A DNA stretch of 64,000 nt. Origin: Streptomyces africanus (GTDB lineage Bacteria > Actinomycetota > Actinomycetes > Streptomycetales > Streptomycetaceae). The notes under the pieces are model-generated. The model ran no database searches. It saw nothing but the letters and a program-made list of their open reading frames with translations, and was not told where the DNA came from. The stretch lies in NCBI RefSeq assembly GCF_002150735.1, contig NZ_MUKA01000004.1, forward strand, positions 1 through 64,000. The letters run 5' to 3'. The position numbers were made by a program, and so were the translations under genes. Below are positions 9,147-17,708 of the stretch, piece by piece (positions within the stretch are counted from its first letter, which is position 1; each line of letters begins with the position of its first letter).

Positions 9147-10127
9147 TCAGCCGTTGGTGGTGCCGCACAGCCTGGCGAAGCGCTCGGCGTCGATGTTGCC
9201 GCCGGAGAGGATGACGCCGACGCGGCGCGGAAGGGGGCCCGCGCGGCCGGTGAGCAGAGCGGCCAGCGGGGTGGCGCCGCTCGGCTCGATGACGATCTTC
9301 AGGCGTTCGAAGGCGAACCGCATCGCGTCCCGGATCTCGTCGTCGGTGACCAGGACGATGTCGTCGACGAGCCGCCGGTTGACGGAGAAGGTGAGTGCGC
9401 CGGGTGTGTGCAGGGCCTGTCCGTCGGCGATGGTGTGCGGCACCGGGATGCTGATGCGCCGGCCCGCCTCCAGGGAGCGCTTGGTGTCGTCCCCGGCCTC
9501 CGGTTCGACGCCGGTCATCCGGATGTCCGGGTGCAGGCCCTTGGCCGCCGTGGCACTGCCGGCCATGAGCCCGCCGCCGCCGACCGGCGTCAGCAGCGCC
9601 CCCAGCTCCCCCGTCTCTTCGAGGAGTTCGAGCGCGGCCGTGCCCTGTCCGGCCATCACGTGCGGATGCTCGTACGGCGGGATGACGGCGAGACCCCGCT
9701 CGGCGGCCAGGGTCTCGGCGATGGCGACGCGGTCGCCGGTGTAACGGTCGTAGGTGACGATCTCGGCGCCGTAGCCGGCGGTGGCCGCACGCTTCGACGG
9801 CGGGGCGTCCTCCGGCATGACGATCACGGCGGTGGTGCCGAGCTCGCGGGCGGCCAGGGCGACGGCCTGGGCGTGGTTGCCGGAGGAGTAGGCGGCGATG
9901 CCCCGGGACAGCTGGTCGGGGGCGAGGCGGGAGGCGGCGTTGTAGGCGCCGCGGAACTTGAAGGCGCCGACGCGCTGGAAGTTCTCGCACTTGAGGTGGA
10001 TCTCGGCACCGGCGAGGGCGTCCAGGGTGCGGGAGCGCAGGACGGGCGTGCGGTGGGCGACGCCGCGGAGCCGGGCGGCGGCGTCCCGGACGTCGTCGAG
10101 GGTGACCGGTGGGGTGGTGGTCGTCAC
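9147..10127 (-). CDS. Threonine/serine dehydratase, PLP-dependent
   Basis: A 326-residue fold-type II PLP enzyme. The PLP lysine is in NFQRVGAFKFRGAYNA near residue 57, the substrate loop is SSGNHAQA near residue 82, and the phosphate-binding glycine loop is GGGGLMAGS near residue 180. No C-terminal ACT domain is present, so it resembles the catabolic threonine/serine ammonia-lyases (or serine racemases), not the isoleucine-inhibited biosynthetic type. The GTG start overlaps the stop of the upstream regulator (GTGA) and has GGAGG before it. The linkage suggests that the regulator controls amino-acid breakdown through this enzyme. Confidence 0.88.
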   Translation of the reverse strand: MTTTTPPVTLDDVRDAAARLRGVAHRTPVLRSRTLDALAGAEIHLKCENFQRVGAFKFRGAYNAASRLAPDQLSRGIAAYSSGNHAQAVALAARELGTTAVIVMPEDAPPSKRAATAGYGAEIVTYDRYTGDRVAIAETLAAERGLAVIPPYEHPHVMAGQGTAALELLEETGELGALLTPVGGGGLMAGSATAAKGLHPDIRMTGVEPEAGDDTKRSLEAGRRISIPVPHTIADGQALHTPGALTFSVNRRLVDDIVLVTDDEIRDAMRFAFERLKIVIEPSGATPLAALLTGRAGPLPRRVGVILSGGNIDAERFARLCGTTNG

Positions 10128-10816
10128 GCGTGTCCTCCAGCGGATGTGCCGGACGCCGCGCTGCGGGCGGCCCGGGCCTGGGAGAGGTAGTTGTAGGCGG
10201 AGGCGCGGGAGATGCCGAGCCGGGCGGCGACCTGCTCGACCGCGCCGCGCACGGCGAAGACGCCGCGCGTGTCGAGCCCGCCGAACAGCTCCAGGCGCTC
10301 GGCGCGGTCGAGCTCCGCCCAGCTGCCGCGCTGTTTCGACTGGTGGGCGTCGACGAGGGCGTCGACGACGGAGTCGATGTCGTTGCCGAAGGTGGTGGTC
10401 GGCAGTTCGGCGGGGGCCGCGCGGGCTCCGGCGAGGGCGCCGAGCAGGTCGTGGACCTGGCTGACGGCACTGACGTCCACGTTGACGCAGAGCGCGCCGA
10501 ACACGGCTCCCGTGGAATCCCGCAGCACCATCGTGGAGGACTTCACCAGCGTCCCGTTCCGGGTGCGAGTGACGTAGTTCAGGTCGTCGGCCGCCTCGTC
10601 CCCGTGGGACAGGACGCGCATGCCGATCTCGCTCATCGCGCCGCCCACCGCCCGCCCGGTCACCGATCCGGCGACGGCGACGACCGACTTCTCCGGGTTC
10701 CGGTAGTCGTGCAGCACGACTTCGCAGACCGGCCCGAAGGTCGCGGCGATCCCGTCGACGACCGGTGTCAGCGCGGCGAGGATCGCATCCCGTTCCGCGG
10801 TCAGAGTCTCTCGCAT
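10124..10816 (-). CDS. YheO-type PAS/HTH transcriptional regulator
   Basis: A 230-residue regulator. Residues about 10-120 form a YheO-like PAS domain (VCEVVLHDY and SVTGRAVGG are typical) and the C-terminal 60 residues form a helix-turn-helix ending in QVAARLGISRASAYNYL. Relatives include E. coli YheO and the D-arginine-responsive regulator DauR, so an amino-acid or related ligand is plausible. It is first in an operon with the dehydratase. No Shine-Dalgarno sequence precedes the ATG; inverted repeats sit immediately upstream, so the message may be leaderless and autoregulated. This part is inference. Confidence 0.83.
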   Translation of the reverse strand: MRETLTAERDAILAALTPVVDGIAATFGPVCEVVLHDYRNPEKSVVAVAGSVTGRAVGGAMSEIGMRVLSHGDEAADDLNYVTRTRNGTLVKSSTMVLRDSTGAVFGALCVNVDVSAVSQVHDLLGALAGARAAPAELPTTTFGNDIDSVVDALVDAHQSKQRGSWAELDRAERLELFGGLDTRGVFAVRGAVEQVAARLGISRASAYNYLSQARAARSAASGTSAGGHA

Positions 10817-10857
10817 GGATCTAGACTACAGATCCAACCACTGGACCACCAGTCCAG
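10817..10857 (-). promoter_or_regulatory. Two adjacent inverted repeats upstream of the YheO-type regulator
   Basis: GGATCT and AGATCC (10817-10822, 10830-10835) form one arm pair and CTGGAC/GTCCAG (10841-10846, 10852-10857) another. Both lie directly before the start codon of the regulator gene, where a promoter is expected. They are seen in the sequence; the operator role is inferred. Confidence 0.45.
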
Positions 10858-10869
10858 AAACCCCCCAAC

Positions 10870-11169
10870 AATTGCGGTGCCGGTAGGTCCGGCCGCGGCC
10901 GCCGCCCGCGTCACCGCGTCGCCGGTGCTGCTGCCCGTGCTGAGCGTGCTGTTCGCCGTGGCCTCGATCGAGGCGGCATCCTGCTCGCACTGGGCAGCAG
11001 CGTTCCCATCAGCCCCTACGTCACGACGATCTCGTTCGGCATCTACATGGGGTGCCGGGTGGCCGGGAGCTACCGGACCCGGCGGTGGGGACCGCGGCGG
11101 ACGGCGGTGGGGACATCGCCCGGGACGGGCACTCAATCCCTGCCATGGGATCCAGACCACTGCCCGTGA
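10870..11169 (+). pseudogene. Frameshifted C-terminal remnant of an ABC-3 family metal-ion permease
   Basis: This otherwise gene-free stretch translates to the end of a zinc/manganese-type ABC permease split over two frames. The first frame gives VGPAAAAARVT and then a hydrophobic helix (VLLPVLSVLFAVASIE). Near 10970-10978 the frame changes and continues as ILLALGSSVPISPYVTT and IYMGCRVAG, which is the usual end of AztB/ZnuB-like permeases. It runs to a stop at 11167-11169. No start, upstream transmembrane helices, ATPase or binding protein remain. The family match is from recognition of the C-terminal pattern, not an alignment. Confidence 0.6.
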
Positions 11170-11215
11170 AGGGGGCTTCAATGGTGGGCGTGCGGGTCGA
11201 TCTAGAGTGCTCGTC

Positions 11216-12013
11216 ATGACGACAGCAGCCACGCCGGCCACCCAGGCCTATCTCTCCGAGTTGTTCTCCCTGCACGGCCGGACCGCGGTGGTCACGGGCG
11301 GCAGTTCCGGCATCGGCCGCGCCATAACGGGCGCCCTCGCGCGCGCCGGGGCGAACGTGGTGGTGGTGGCGCGTGGCGAGGCAGGACTGACCGCGACGGT
11401 CGAGGAGCTGACGGCCGAGGGGTGCCGCGCCGCGTGGGTCGGCGCGGACCTGAGTACGCGCGAGGGTGTGCGGACGGCCGCCGAACGGGCCGTCGAGGCG
11501 TTCGGGGAACCCGACATCCTCGTCAACAGCGCCGGGATCAACGTGCGTCCGCCCATGGACGAACTCACCGAGGACGTCTGGGACCGCACGATGGCCGTCA
11601 ACCTGGACGCGCCCTTCCTGCTGGGCCAGCGCTTCGGCCCGGGCATGGCGGAGCGCGGTTACGGGCGGATCCTGCACATCAGCTCGCAGCAGGCGCACCG
11701 GGCGTTCGTCCAGAGCGGGGCCTACGGCGCCTCCAAGGGCGGCCTGGAGTCGCTGGCGCGGTCGCAGGCCGAGGCCTGGTCGCCGCGCGGCGTCACGTGC
11801 AACGTGCTGGTGCCGGGCTTCGTCATGACACCGCTCAACGCGCGTCTGTCGTCGGATCCGGAGAAGGTGGCCGCCCTCGCCGAACGCACGCTGATCGGGC
11901 GGAACGGACTGGCCGAGGACTTCGCGGGGGCGGCGGTCTTCCTGGCGAGCCCCGCGTCCGCCTACATCACCGGGCAGGCGGTCTTCGTCGACGGCGGCAT
12001 GTCGGTGCACTGA
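11216..12013 (+). CDS. SDR-family oxidoreductase
   Basis: A 265-residue classical short-chain dehydrogenase. The cofactor motif TGGSSGIGRA is near residue 28, NSAG near 102, and the catalytic serine and YxxxK are in ISSQQ and AYGASKGG. The C-terminal TGQAVFVDGG is typical of gluconate 5-dehydrogenase-like and 3-oxoacyl reductase-like members. The start ATG has no ribosome site, but a -10-like TAGAGT (11203-11208) ends seven bases upstream, so the transcript is probably leaderless. It is monocistronic, convergent with the methyltransferase gene. The substrate is unknown. Confidence 0.85.
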   Translation: MTTAATPATQAYLSELFSLHGRTAVVTGGSSGIGRAITGALARAGANVVVVARGEAGLTATVEELTAEGCRAAWVGADLSTREGVRTAAERAVEAFGEPDILVNSAGINVRPPMDELTEDVWDRTMAVNLDAPFLLGQRFGPGMAERGYGRILHISSQQAHRAFVQSGAYGASKGGLESLARSQAEAWSPRGVTCNVLVPGFVMTPLNARLSSDPEKVAALAERTLIGRNGLAEDFAGAAVFLASPASAYITGQAVFVDGGMSVH

Positions 12014-12034
12014 CGCCGTCCCGGCGCCTGCCGT

Positions 12035-12895
12035 TCAGTGCCCGGAGGTGTCCTTCCGCCATACGTAGACCTCCGTGCTCGGGCCGCGTTCGGAGAACCG
12101 GCCCTCCGCCGAGGCCTCCCGCAGCAGCCGGCGCAGGTCCTCCTCGAAGTCGTCCCGGCGTCCTTCGAACAGATGCGGCGCCGAGAACGACATCGAGAAC
12201 ACCCAGGCGACGACATCGTCGACGGTCCGCTCCAGCGCCTGCCCGCCGGGTACGACGAGACGCCGGGGGCCGGAGAATCCCGCCCGGGCGAACACCTCGG
12301 CCTCGCCGCCCGCCGTGCCCTGCGGCAGGACTCCGCGGCCCGCCCGCCGCACAGGTCCCAGGTACCGCTTGACCAGGTCGTCCACGGCCGCGTAGGGGAC
12401 CGCCGGGTGCGGCAGGCCGTCGAGGGTGCGGTGTTCCGTCTTCAGGTCCGCGATGTGCACCAGTGCCCCGCCCGGCCGGAGCATGTCCCTGACGGTCGCC
12501 GCGACCAGGTCGCGGTCCATCCAGTGGAAGGACTGCGCGAAGGCGGCGACGGCGAACGTGCCGAGCCCCGCGGGCAGCTCCTCGGCGCGGGCCCGCACCC
12601 ACCGGGTCCTCTCCCCCACTCCCCGCTCTGCGGCCCGGCGTCCGGCTTCGGCGATCATCCCGCGGTCGGGGTCCACGCCGACGACCTCGCCGAACAGATG
12701 CGCGAGGCTCAGGGCGATCGTCCCGGGCCCGCAGCCCACGTCGACGAGGCGCCCCTGCCCGTCCGGCCGCAGCTCCTCGGCGAGCGCGTCCGCCAGCCCC
12801 GGGGCGTACGGCAGCCGCCCCCGCTGGTAGTAGGCGGCGGTCCCCGAGAACAACGTGTCGTCCCACTCCCAGCCGACCGCCACGCCGCCCACCAC
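12035..12895 (-). CDS. Class I SAM-dependent methyltransferase
   Basis: A 286-residue methyltransferase with SAM motif I VDVGCGPGTIALSLA near residue 51, the acidic strand VVGVDPD, and motif III LRPGGALVHIADL. The hydrophobic patch AFAQSFHWMD matches the UbiE/Coq5-like group, where FHWM often occurs. A GTG start is used; another GTG four codons in is also possible because GGTGAGG precedes both. It is alone on its strand between convergent and divergent neighbours, so context gives no substrate. Confidence 0.78.
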   Translation of the reverse strand: MVGGVAVGWEWDDTLFSGTAAYYQRGRLPYAPGLADALAEELRPDGQGRLVDVGCGPGTIALSLAHLFGEVVGVDPDRGMIAEAGRRAAERGVGERTRWVRARAEELPAGLGTFAVAAFAQSFHWMDRDLVAATVRDMLRPGGALVHIADLKTEHRTLDGLPHPAVPYAAVDDLVKRYLGPVRRAGRGVLPQGTAGGEAEVFARAGFSGPRRLVVPGGQALERTVDDVVAWVFSMSFSAPHLFEGRRDDFEEDLRRLLREASAEGRFSERGPSTEVYVWRKDTSGH

Positions 12896-13073
12896 CTCAC
12901 CGCACAGGATCCGCGATCACCCGACCGGGCGATGCCCTCCGATGATTCCACGGCCCCGCAAGCCACCAGGAGCGGGCGGCCGGGGATCCGCCGGCCGGGG
13001 CTCGGCCGACGGGCGGTTGTCAGTGCCCGGTGTCACGCTGGGCACACCGAATCTGCGGAAGGGAAGCATCGCC

Positions 13074-13871
13074 ATGATCACCACGGAGTTCGCCCCCGGC
13101 TCTCCCTGTTGGCTCGACCTCGGCACTCCGGACGTGCGGACCGCCGCGGCCTTCTACGGCGCCGTGCTCGGGTGGGACTACGAGTCCATGGGCGGGAGCG
13201 AGGACTTCGAAGGCGGCATGTTCCGGAGGGACGGCAAGATCGTCGCCGGTCTCGGCAAGCTCACGGAGGAGGAAGCGCGCTCGGCGTGGATGCTGTACTT
13301 CAGCGTCCCCGACGCGGACGCCACGACGGAGGCCGTGCAGCAGGCGGGCGGCACCGTCCGGGTGGCGCCGATGGACCTCGACGAGTGGGGCCGGATGGCG
13401 CAGTACAGCGACCCGCTGGGCGGCCAGTTCGCCGTCTGGCAGCCGGGGACGAACAAGGGCGTCGACCTGGTCGACCAGCCGGGCTCACTGTCGTGGACCG
13501 AGCTGATGACGAGCGACGCGACGGCCGCGAAGGAGTTCTACGGCGGCCTGTTCGGCTGGCAGTTCAGCGACATGGAGCTGCCGGGCGGCGGAGGCACGTA
13601 CACGCTCATCACTCCCGCGGGACTGCCCGAGGAGCGCATGCACGGCGGTCTCATGGAGCTGGGCAAGGAGAACCTCTCGCTGACGAACGGCCGGCCGTAC
13701 TGGCACCCGGTCTTCGCCGTGGAGGACTGCGACGCCGCGGTGGCCAAGGTCAGGGAGAACGGCGGCAGCGTGCAGATGGGGCCCGAGGACGCGGAGGGCG
13801 TCGGCCGGCTGGCCGTCTGCCTCGACCCGGCGAACGCGGACTTCGTGGTGCTCACCCCGGCCGGGAGCTGA
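13074..13871 (+). CDS. VOC-family protein with two glyoxalase-like domains
   Basis: A 265-residue protein built of two repeated VOC domains, residues about 10-123 and 138-262. Each starts with the same pattern: SPCWLDLGTPDVRTAAAFYG, then LSWTELMTSDATAAKEFYG. Each ends with a DPxG/DPAN turn (YSDPLGGQFAVWQ, LDPANADFVVL). The family includes glyoxalases, dioxygenases and antibiotic-binding proteins. This type, with GxLFGW motifs, is common in Streptomyces and of unproven function. The ATG is supported by GGAAGGGAAG upstream. It is divergent from the methyltransferase. Confidence 0.85.
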   Translation: MITTEFAPGSPCWLDLGTPDVRTAAAFYGAVLGWDYESMGGSEDFEGGMFRRDGKIVAGLGKLTEEEARSAWMLYFSVPDADATTEAVQQAGGTVRVAPMDLDEWGRMAQYSDPLGGQFAVWQPGTNKGVDLVDQPGSLSWTELMTSDATAAKEFYGGLFGWQFSDMELPGGGGTYTLITPAGLPEERMHGGLMELGKENLSLTNGRPYWHPVFAVEDCDAAVAKVRENGGSVQMGPEDAEGVGRLAVCLDPANADFVVLTPAGS

Positions 13872-13913
13872 GCCCCGGCGGACACCCACCCCCTGGCGAG
13901 CCGGACGAGCTTC

Positions 13914-13930
13914 TTGCATATGATGTGCAA
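13914..13930 (+). promoter_or_regulatory. Palindrome over the -10 region of the GNAT gene
   Basis: TTGCA and TGCAA (13914-13918, 13926-13930) form an inverted repeat with a seven-base centre. A -10-like TATGAT sits inside it at 13919-13924, six bases before the ATG. The arrangement suggests a leaderless transcript with a repressor site over its promoter. Confidence 0.5.
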
Positions 13931-14467
13931 ATGCGCAACGTCATCATCAGGGAAGCCACGGCGGAGGATCTCGACGGGGCCCGGGTGGTGATGCTCGACG
14001 CGGTGTACCGGGACTTCGGGACCGGATACGTGCCAGGGTGGCACGCCGACATCATCGACCCCGCGTCCTTCTACGTCCTGCCGCCACGGCACACGCTCCT
14101 GGTCGCCGTGGACGAGCGGGACGGGACGGTGGCGGCCACGGCGGCGCTGGACGCGCGCGGCCCGGCGCATCCGCCGAACCCGCGCCGGCTGGCCGAGCGG
14201 TTCCCCTCGGGCGAGACGGCACAGCTCCGGCGGGTGTACGTGCGCCCCGAGCACCGGCGGCGGGGCCTGGCCCGGCGGCTGGTGGAGGGTCTGCTGGACT
14301 TCGCGCGGGCCGACGGTGGTTACCGGTCCGTGTATCTGCACACGTATCCGCACTCGCCCGGTGCGATGGGTCTGTGGCGGACGCTGGGCAAGGTGGTGTG
14401 CGACGAGCGGGAGGACGTGCCCGGCGGGGGCAGCGGCGTGGTGCACTTCGAGATCCCCTTCGCCTGA
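13931..14467 (+). CDS. GNAT-family N-acetyltransferase
   Basis: A 178-residue acetyltransferase of the GCN5 fold. The acetyl-CoA binding motif A is LRRVYVRPEHRRRGLARRLV near residue 105 (R/QxxGxG/A form). The preceding strand is VAATAALDARG, and the C-terminal half has HTYPHSPGAMGLWRTLG, the usual GNAT motif B. The ATG follows an AT-rich palindrome with no Shine-Dalgarno sequence, consistent with a leaderless message. The acceptor substrate cannot be told from sequence. Confidence 0.85.
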   Translation: MRNVIIREATAEDLDGARVVMLDAVYRDFGTGYVPGWHADIIDPASFYVLPPRHTLLVAVDERDGTVAATAALDARGPAHPPNPRRLAERFPSGETAQLRRVYVRPEHRRRGLARRLVEGLLDFARADGGYRSVYLHTYPHSPGAMGLWRTLGKVVCDEREDVPGGGSGVVHFEIPFA

Positions 14468-14484
14468 GCGGCACGGGGACGACG

Positions 14485-16383
14485 GTGAACACCTCGCTCT
14501 CACCTCTGAGCAAGAGCCTGGCCGCCCTGAGCGTTGTCGCGCGCGGCGGCGTCCCGACGCTGCTGTGGCGGGCCGTGCTCACGGCCGGCCTGGTGGGCGG
14601 GATCGGCCTGCTGCCGTGGCTGTCGCGCACCGACCCGGCGCTGACCGTGCTGAAGTCCCGCTCGGCGGACCGCGACCCGGCCCCCGAGACGCTGCGCGCC
14701 ATCCGCGGCGAACTCGGGCTCGACGACGGCCCCTTGGCACTGCTCGGCCGCTGGCTGGGCGGGCTGGCGCACGGGGACGCGGGCACGTCGTGGGTGTCCG
14801 GTGCCCAGGTGCTGCCCTCCGTCCTGCCGGCGCTCGGCGCGTCGTTGCTGCTGATGTCCGGCGCCCTCGTCGTCGCCGCGGTCACGGCGACGGCGGTGTG
14901 TGCCCGTACGCTCCGGCTCGGTTCGCGGGGCCGGCTCGGCGCGCGCGGTGCCGGCGGCGCGGCGACCGCTGTGCTGGCGGCGCTGCCCGAGTTCCTCGTC
15001 GCCGCGGTGCTCGCCTCGGTGATCGGGGTGCAGCTGGGCTGGCTGCCGGCCCTGGGCTGGTACGGGCCGCGGTGGATGGTGCTGCCCTCGCTGGCCCTCG
15101 GCCTGCCGGCCGGCGCGGTCCTCGGGCGGATGCTGGACGACCTGCTGCCCGGCGCGTTCGCCGAACCCTGGGCGGTGGCCGCCGCGGCCCGCGGTGTTCC
15201 GCCGAAGTCCGTGGCACGGCAGGCGGTGCGCCGCTGTGTGCCCGGACTGCTGCCCAACCTGGGCCTGTTCGTGGTCGGTCTGACCGGCGGGTCCGTCGCC
15301 GTCGAGCAGATCTTCGACATCCCCGGCCTGGGCCGGCTCACCCTGCACGCCGCGCTCGCCCAGGACCTGCCCGTCCTGCAGACCGGCACGCTCACCCTCG
15401 TCCTGCTCGCGGCCACTGCCGGCGTCCTCGCGCGGCTGGCGGCCCGGCTGCTGATCGGGCCCGCGCTGCGCGACGGCGCCCTGCACTCCCTGCACCGGCC
15501 GGCACCGCCCCCGCCCCGCGCCCTGCCCCTGCTGTACGGGGGGCTGCTCGCCACGGTCATCGGCCTCGGCCTGCCGCGTGACGCGCTCGCCCTGGACACC
15601 CTCGCCCGGCTGCAAGGCCCCTCCCCGGCCCACCCGTTCGGGACGGACGCGCTGGGCCGGGACGTCCTCGCCCGGGTCGCCCACGGCGCGCTGAACACCC
15701 TCGGCACGGCGCTCGCGGTGAGTGCCGCGGCCCTTCTCGCAGGGCTGCTGCTGGGGCTGCTGCCGCGGCTGTCCGGACCGCTGGTCGACACCGTCAGTGC
15801 CGTACCGCCCGTCCTGGCCGGGCTTCTCGTCGCCGGCGTCACGGGCAGCGGCCCCTGGGCGCCCGCCCTCGCCGTCGGCGTCGTGGCCTGGTCCCCGCTG
15901 GCCGCCCACACGTCCTCCCTGCTGCGCCAGGAGCGGGCGACCACGCACCTGGCCGCCACCCGTGCGCTGGGTGCCGGGCGTGGCTACCTGCTCCGGCACG
16001 AACTGCTGCCCGCCGTCCTGCCGCCGGTGGCCCGGCACGCCCTGCTCCGGCTGCCCGGCGTCGCGCTGAGCCTCGCCGCGCTCGGCTTCCTCGGCCTGGG
16101 CGCGCAGCCGCCGTCCCCCGAGTGGGGTCTGCTGCTCGCCGAGAACCAGCCGTACGCCGAGCGCGCCCCGTGGGCCGTCCTCTTCCCGGCCGCCGTACTG
16201 GCCCTGCTGGGTGCGCTCGCGGTGACGGCCGCCGGCGGCGTCCGACCGCCCCGGCGGCGCGGGCGGGCCGACAGCCCGGCGGGGCCGCCCGGCGACCGGG
16301 TCGTGCCCGCCCCGCGGCAGCGGCCGGACCACGGCGACGCCCTCCTGACCCCCGTGTCCCTCTCAGCGAGAGAAGAACGATGA
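14485..16383 (+). CDS. Fused DppB-DppC-type ABC transporter permease
   Basis: A 632-residue inner-membrane protein in which two peptide/nickel-type permease domains are joined in one chain. The first half has the DppB-like loop with VAVEQIFDIPGLGRLTLHA near residue 275. The second half has DppC hallmarks HPFGTDALGRDVLARV near residue 385 and ALGFLGLGAQPPSPEWG near residue 545. Both halves have the EAA-type cytoplasmic loop. No substrate-binding protein or ATPase gene is adjacent, which is unusual. It is coupled by ATGA to an MFS gene. The Arg/Pro-rich last 50 residues are not permease-like. GTG is the likely start, but its ribosome site is weak. Confidence 0.85.
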   Translation: MNTSLSPLSKSLAALSVVARGGVPTLLWRAVLTAGLVGGIGLLPWLSRTDPALTVLKSRSADRDPAPETLRAIRGELGLDDGPLALLGRWLGGLAHGDAGTSWVSGAQVLPSVLPALGASLLLMSGALVVAAVTATAVCARTLRLGSRGRLGARGAGGAATAVLAALPEFLVAAVLASVIGVQLGWLPALGWYGPRWMVLPSLALGLPAGAVLGRMLDDLLPGAFAEPWAVAAAARGVPPKSVARQAVRRCVPGLLPNLGLFVVGLTGGSVAVEQIFDIPGLGRLTLHAALAQDLPVLQTGTLTLVLLAATAGVLARLAARLLIGPALRDGALHSLHRPAPPPPRALPLLYGGLLATVIGLGLPRDALALDTLARLQGPSPAHPFGTDALGRDVLARVAHGALNTLGTALAVSAAALLAGLLLGLLPRLSGPLVDTVSAVPPVLAGLLVAGVTGSGPWAPALAVGVVAWSPLAAHTSSLLRQERATTHLAATRALGAGRGYLLRHELLPAVLPPVARHALLRLPGVALSLAALGFLGLGAQPPSPEWGLLLAENQPYAERAPWAVLFPAAVLALLGALAVTAAGGVRPPRRRGRADSPAGPPGDRVVPAPRQRPDHGDALLTPVSLSAREER

Positions 16384-17708
16384 CAGGCCTCCTGTCCCGC
16401 GTCCTGGCCCGCCGGGCCGCCCCTGCCTCCGGCCAAGAGACATCCGACGGCGCGACGCCCAGGGCCCCGCGCGAGAGCACCTGGCGGCTCTGGCGGGACC
16501 TGTCCCCGCTGCTGCGGCTGCTGATCGTGACCCAACTCGCCTTCAACGTCGGCTTCTACGCCGTGCTGCCGTTCCTCGCCGAGCACCTCGGCACCGCGAT
16601 CGGCATGGCGGGCTGGCTGGTCGGCTTCGTGCTCGGGCTGCGCACCTTCAGCCAGCAGGGCCTGTTCGTGGTCGGAGGCTCGCTCGTCGACCGCTACGGC
16701 GTACGCCCGGTCGTGCTGGCGGGCTGCGTGCTGCGGATCGCCGGGTTCGCGTGGCTCGGGTACGCGGAGGCGAGCTGGGCCGTGATCGGGGCGGTCCTGG
16801 TGATCGGCTTCGCCGCCGCGCTGTTCTCCCCCGCCGTGGAGTCCGAGGTGGCCCGCCAGGCGGTGGTCTGGGAGGAGGAGGGGCACGGCTCACGCACGCG
16901 TCTCCTGGCCCTGTTCAGCGTGGCGGGCCAGGCCGGGGCCTTCGTCGGACCGCTGCTCGGCGCCCTGCTGCTCGCCGTCGACTTCCGCACCGCGTGCCTC
17001 GCGGGTGCCGCGGTGTTCGTGCTCGTCCTCGCCGGACACGTGTGGCTGATGCCGCAGCACATCCCCGGCCGGGTCCGCACCCGGGAGAAGGGCGGGGCGC
17101 GCCTGCTGCTGCGCAACCGCCGCTTCCTGGCGCTGTGCTGCGCGTACGGCACGTACCTGCTCGCCTACAACCAGCTGTATCTGGCCCTGCCGGACGAGGT
17201 GCAGCGCGCGGCGGGCTCCCAGGCGCCGCTGTCCTGGCTGTTCGCCCTGTCCTCGGTGCTGGTGGTGTTCGCCCAGCTGCCGGTGACCCGCTGGGCGGGC
17301 GACCGGCTCGACCTGCGCCGCTCCATGACCGCCGGGCTGCTGCTGATCGCGTCCGGTTTCGCGGTGGTGGCCGCGGCGCGCCCCGCCGGCTGGACGGGTA
17401 CCGCAGGGCTGCTGCCGGCCGCGGTCTTCGTCGTGCTGCTCACCGTGGGGCAGATGCTGGTCGTGCCCGCCGCCCGCGCCTGGGTGCCCGACCTCGCCGA
17501 GGAGGGCCGGATCGGCCTCTACATGGGTGCGCTGTCGTCCGTCTCGGGCCTGATCGTCCTCGCCGGCAGCGCGGCCACCGGCTCCCTGCTCGAAGCGGGC
17601 CTCCCGCCCGCCGTGCCCTGGCTCCTCCTCTCGGCCGTCCCCGCCCTGGCGGTGACTCTGCTGCCGCGCCGGAAGGAGCGGGCGCAGGGGGCGGACGCGG
17701 CGGCCTGA
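16380..17708 (+). CDS. MFS transporter
   Basis: A 442-residue, about 12-helix major facilitator. The motif between helices 2 and 3 is GGSLVDRYGVRPVVLAG, a standard GxLaDRxGrr signature, and the proton-antiporter-like GQAGAFVGPLLGALL appears near residue 185. It starts four bases inside the stop of the fused permease. Pairing of a DppBC-type importer with an MFS exporter resembles metallophore systems such as staphylopine CntBC/CntE, but no metallophore synthase or ATPase is here, so this is only a hypothesis. Multidrug efflux is the conservative reading. Confidence 0.85.
   Translation: MTGLLSRVLARRAAPASGQETSDGATPRAPRESTWRLWRDLSPLLRLLIVTQLAFNVGFYAVLPFLAEHLGTAIGMAGWLVGFVLGLRTFSQQGLFVVGGSLVDRYGVRPVVLAGCVLRIAGFAWLGYAEASWAVIGAVLVIGFAAALFSPAVESEVARQAVVWEEEGHGSRTRLLALFSVAGQAGAFVGPLLGALLLAVDFRTACLAGAAVFVLVLAGHVWLMPQHIPGRVRTREKGGARLLLRNRRFLALCCAYGTYLLAYNQLYLALPDEVQRAAGSQAPLSWLFALSSVLVVFAQLPVTRWAGDRLDLRRSMTAGLLLIASGFAVVAAARPAGWTGTAGLLPAAVFVVLLTVGQMLVVPAARAWVPDLAEEGRIGLYMGALSSVSGLIVLAGSAATGSLLEAGLPPAVPWLLLSAVPALAVTLLPRRKERAQGADAAA

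Noticed and set aside
10109..11215. Long open frame on the forward strand running into the SDR gene
   Set aside because: It opposes the YheO-type regulator and covers the frameshifted permease remnant; the SDR family N-terminus begins at 11216.
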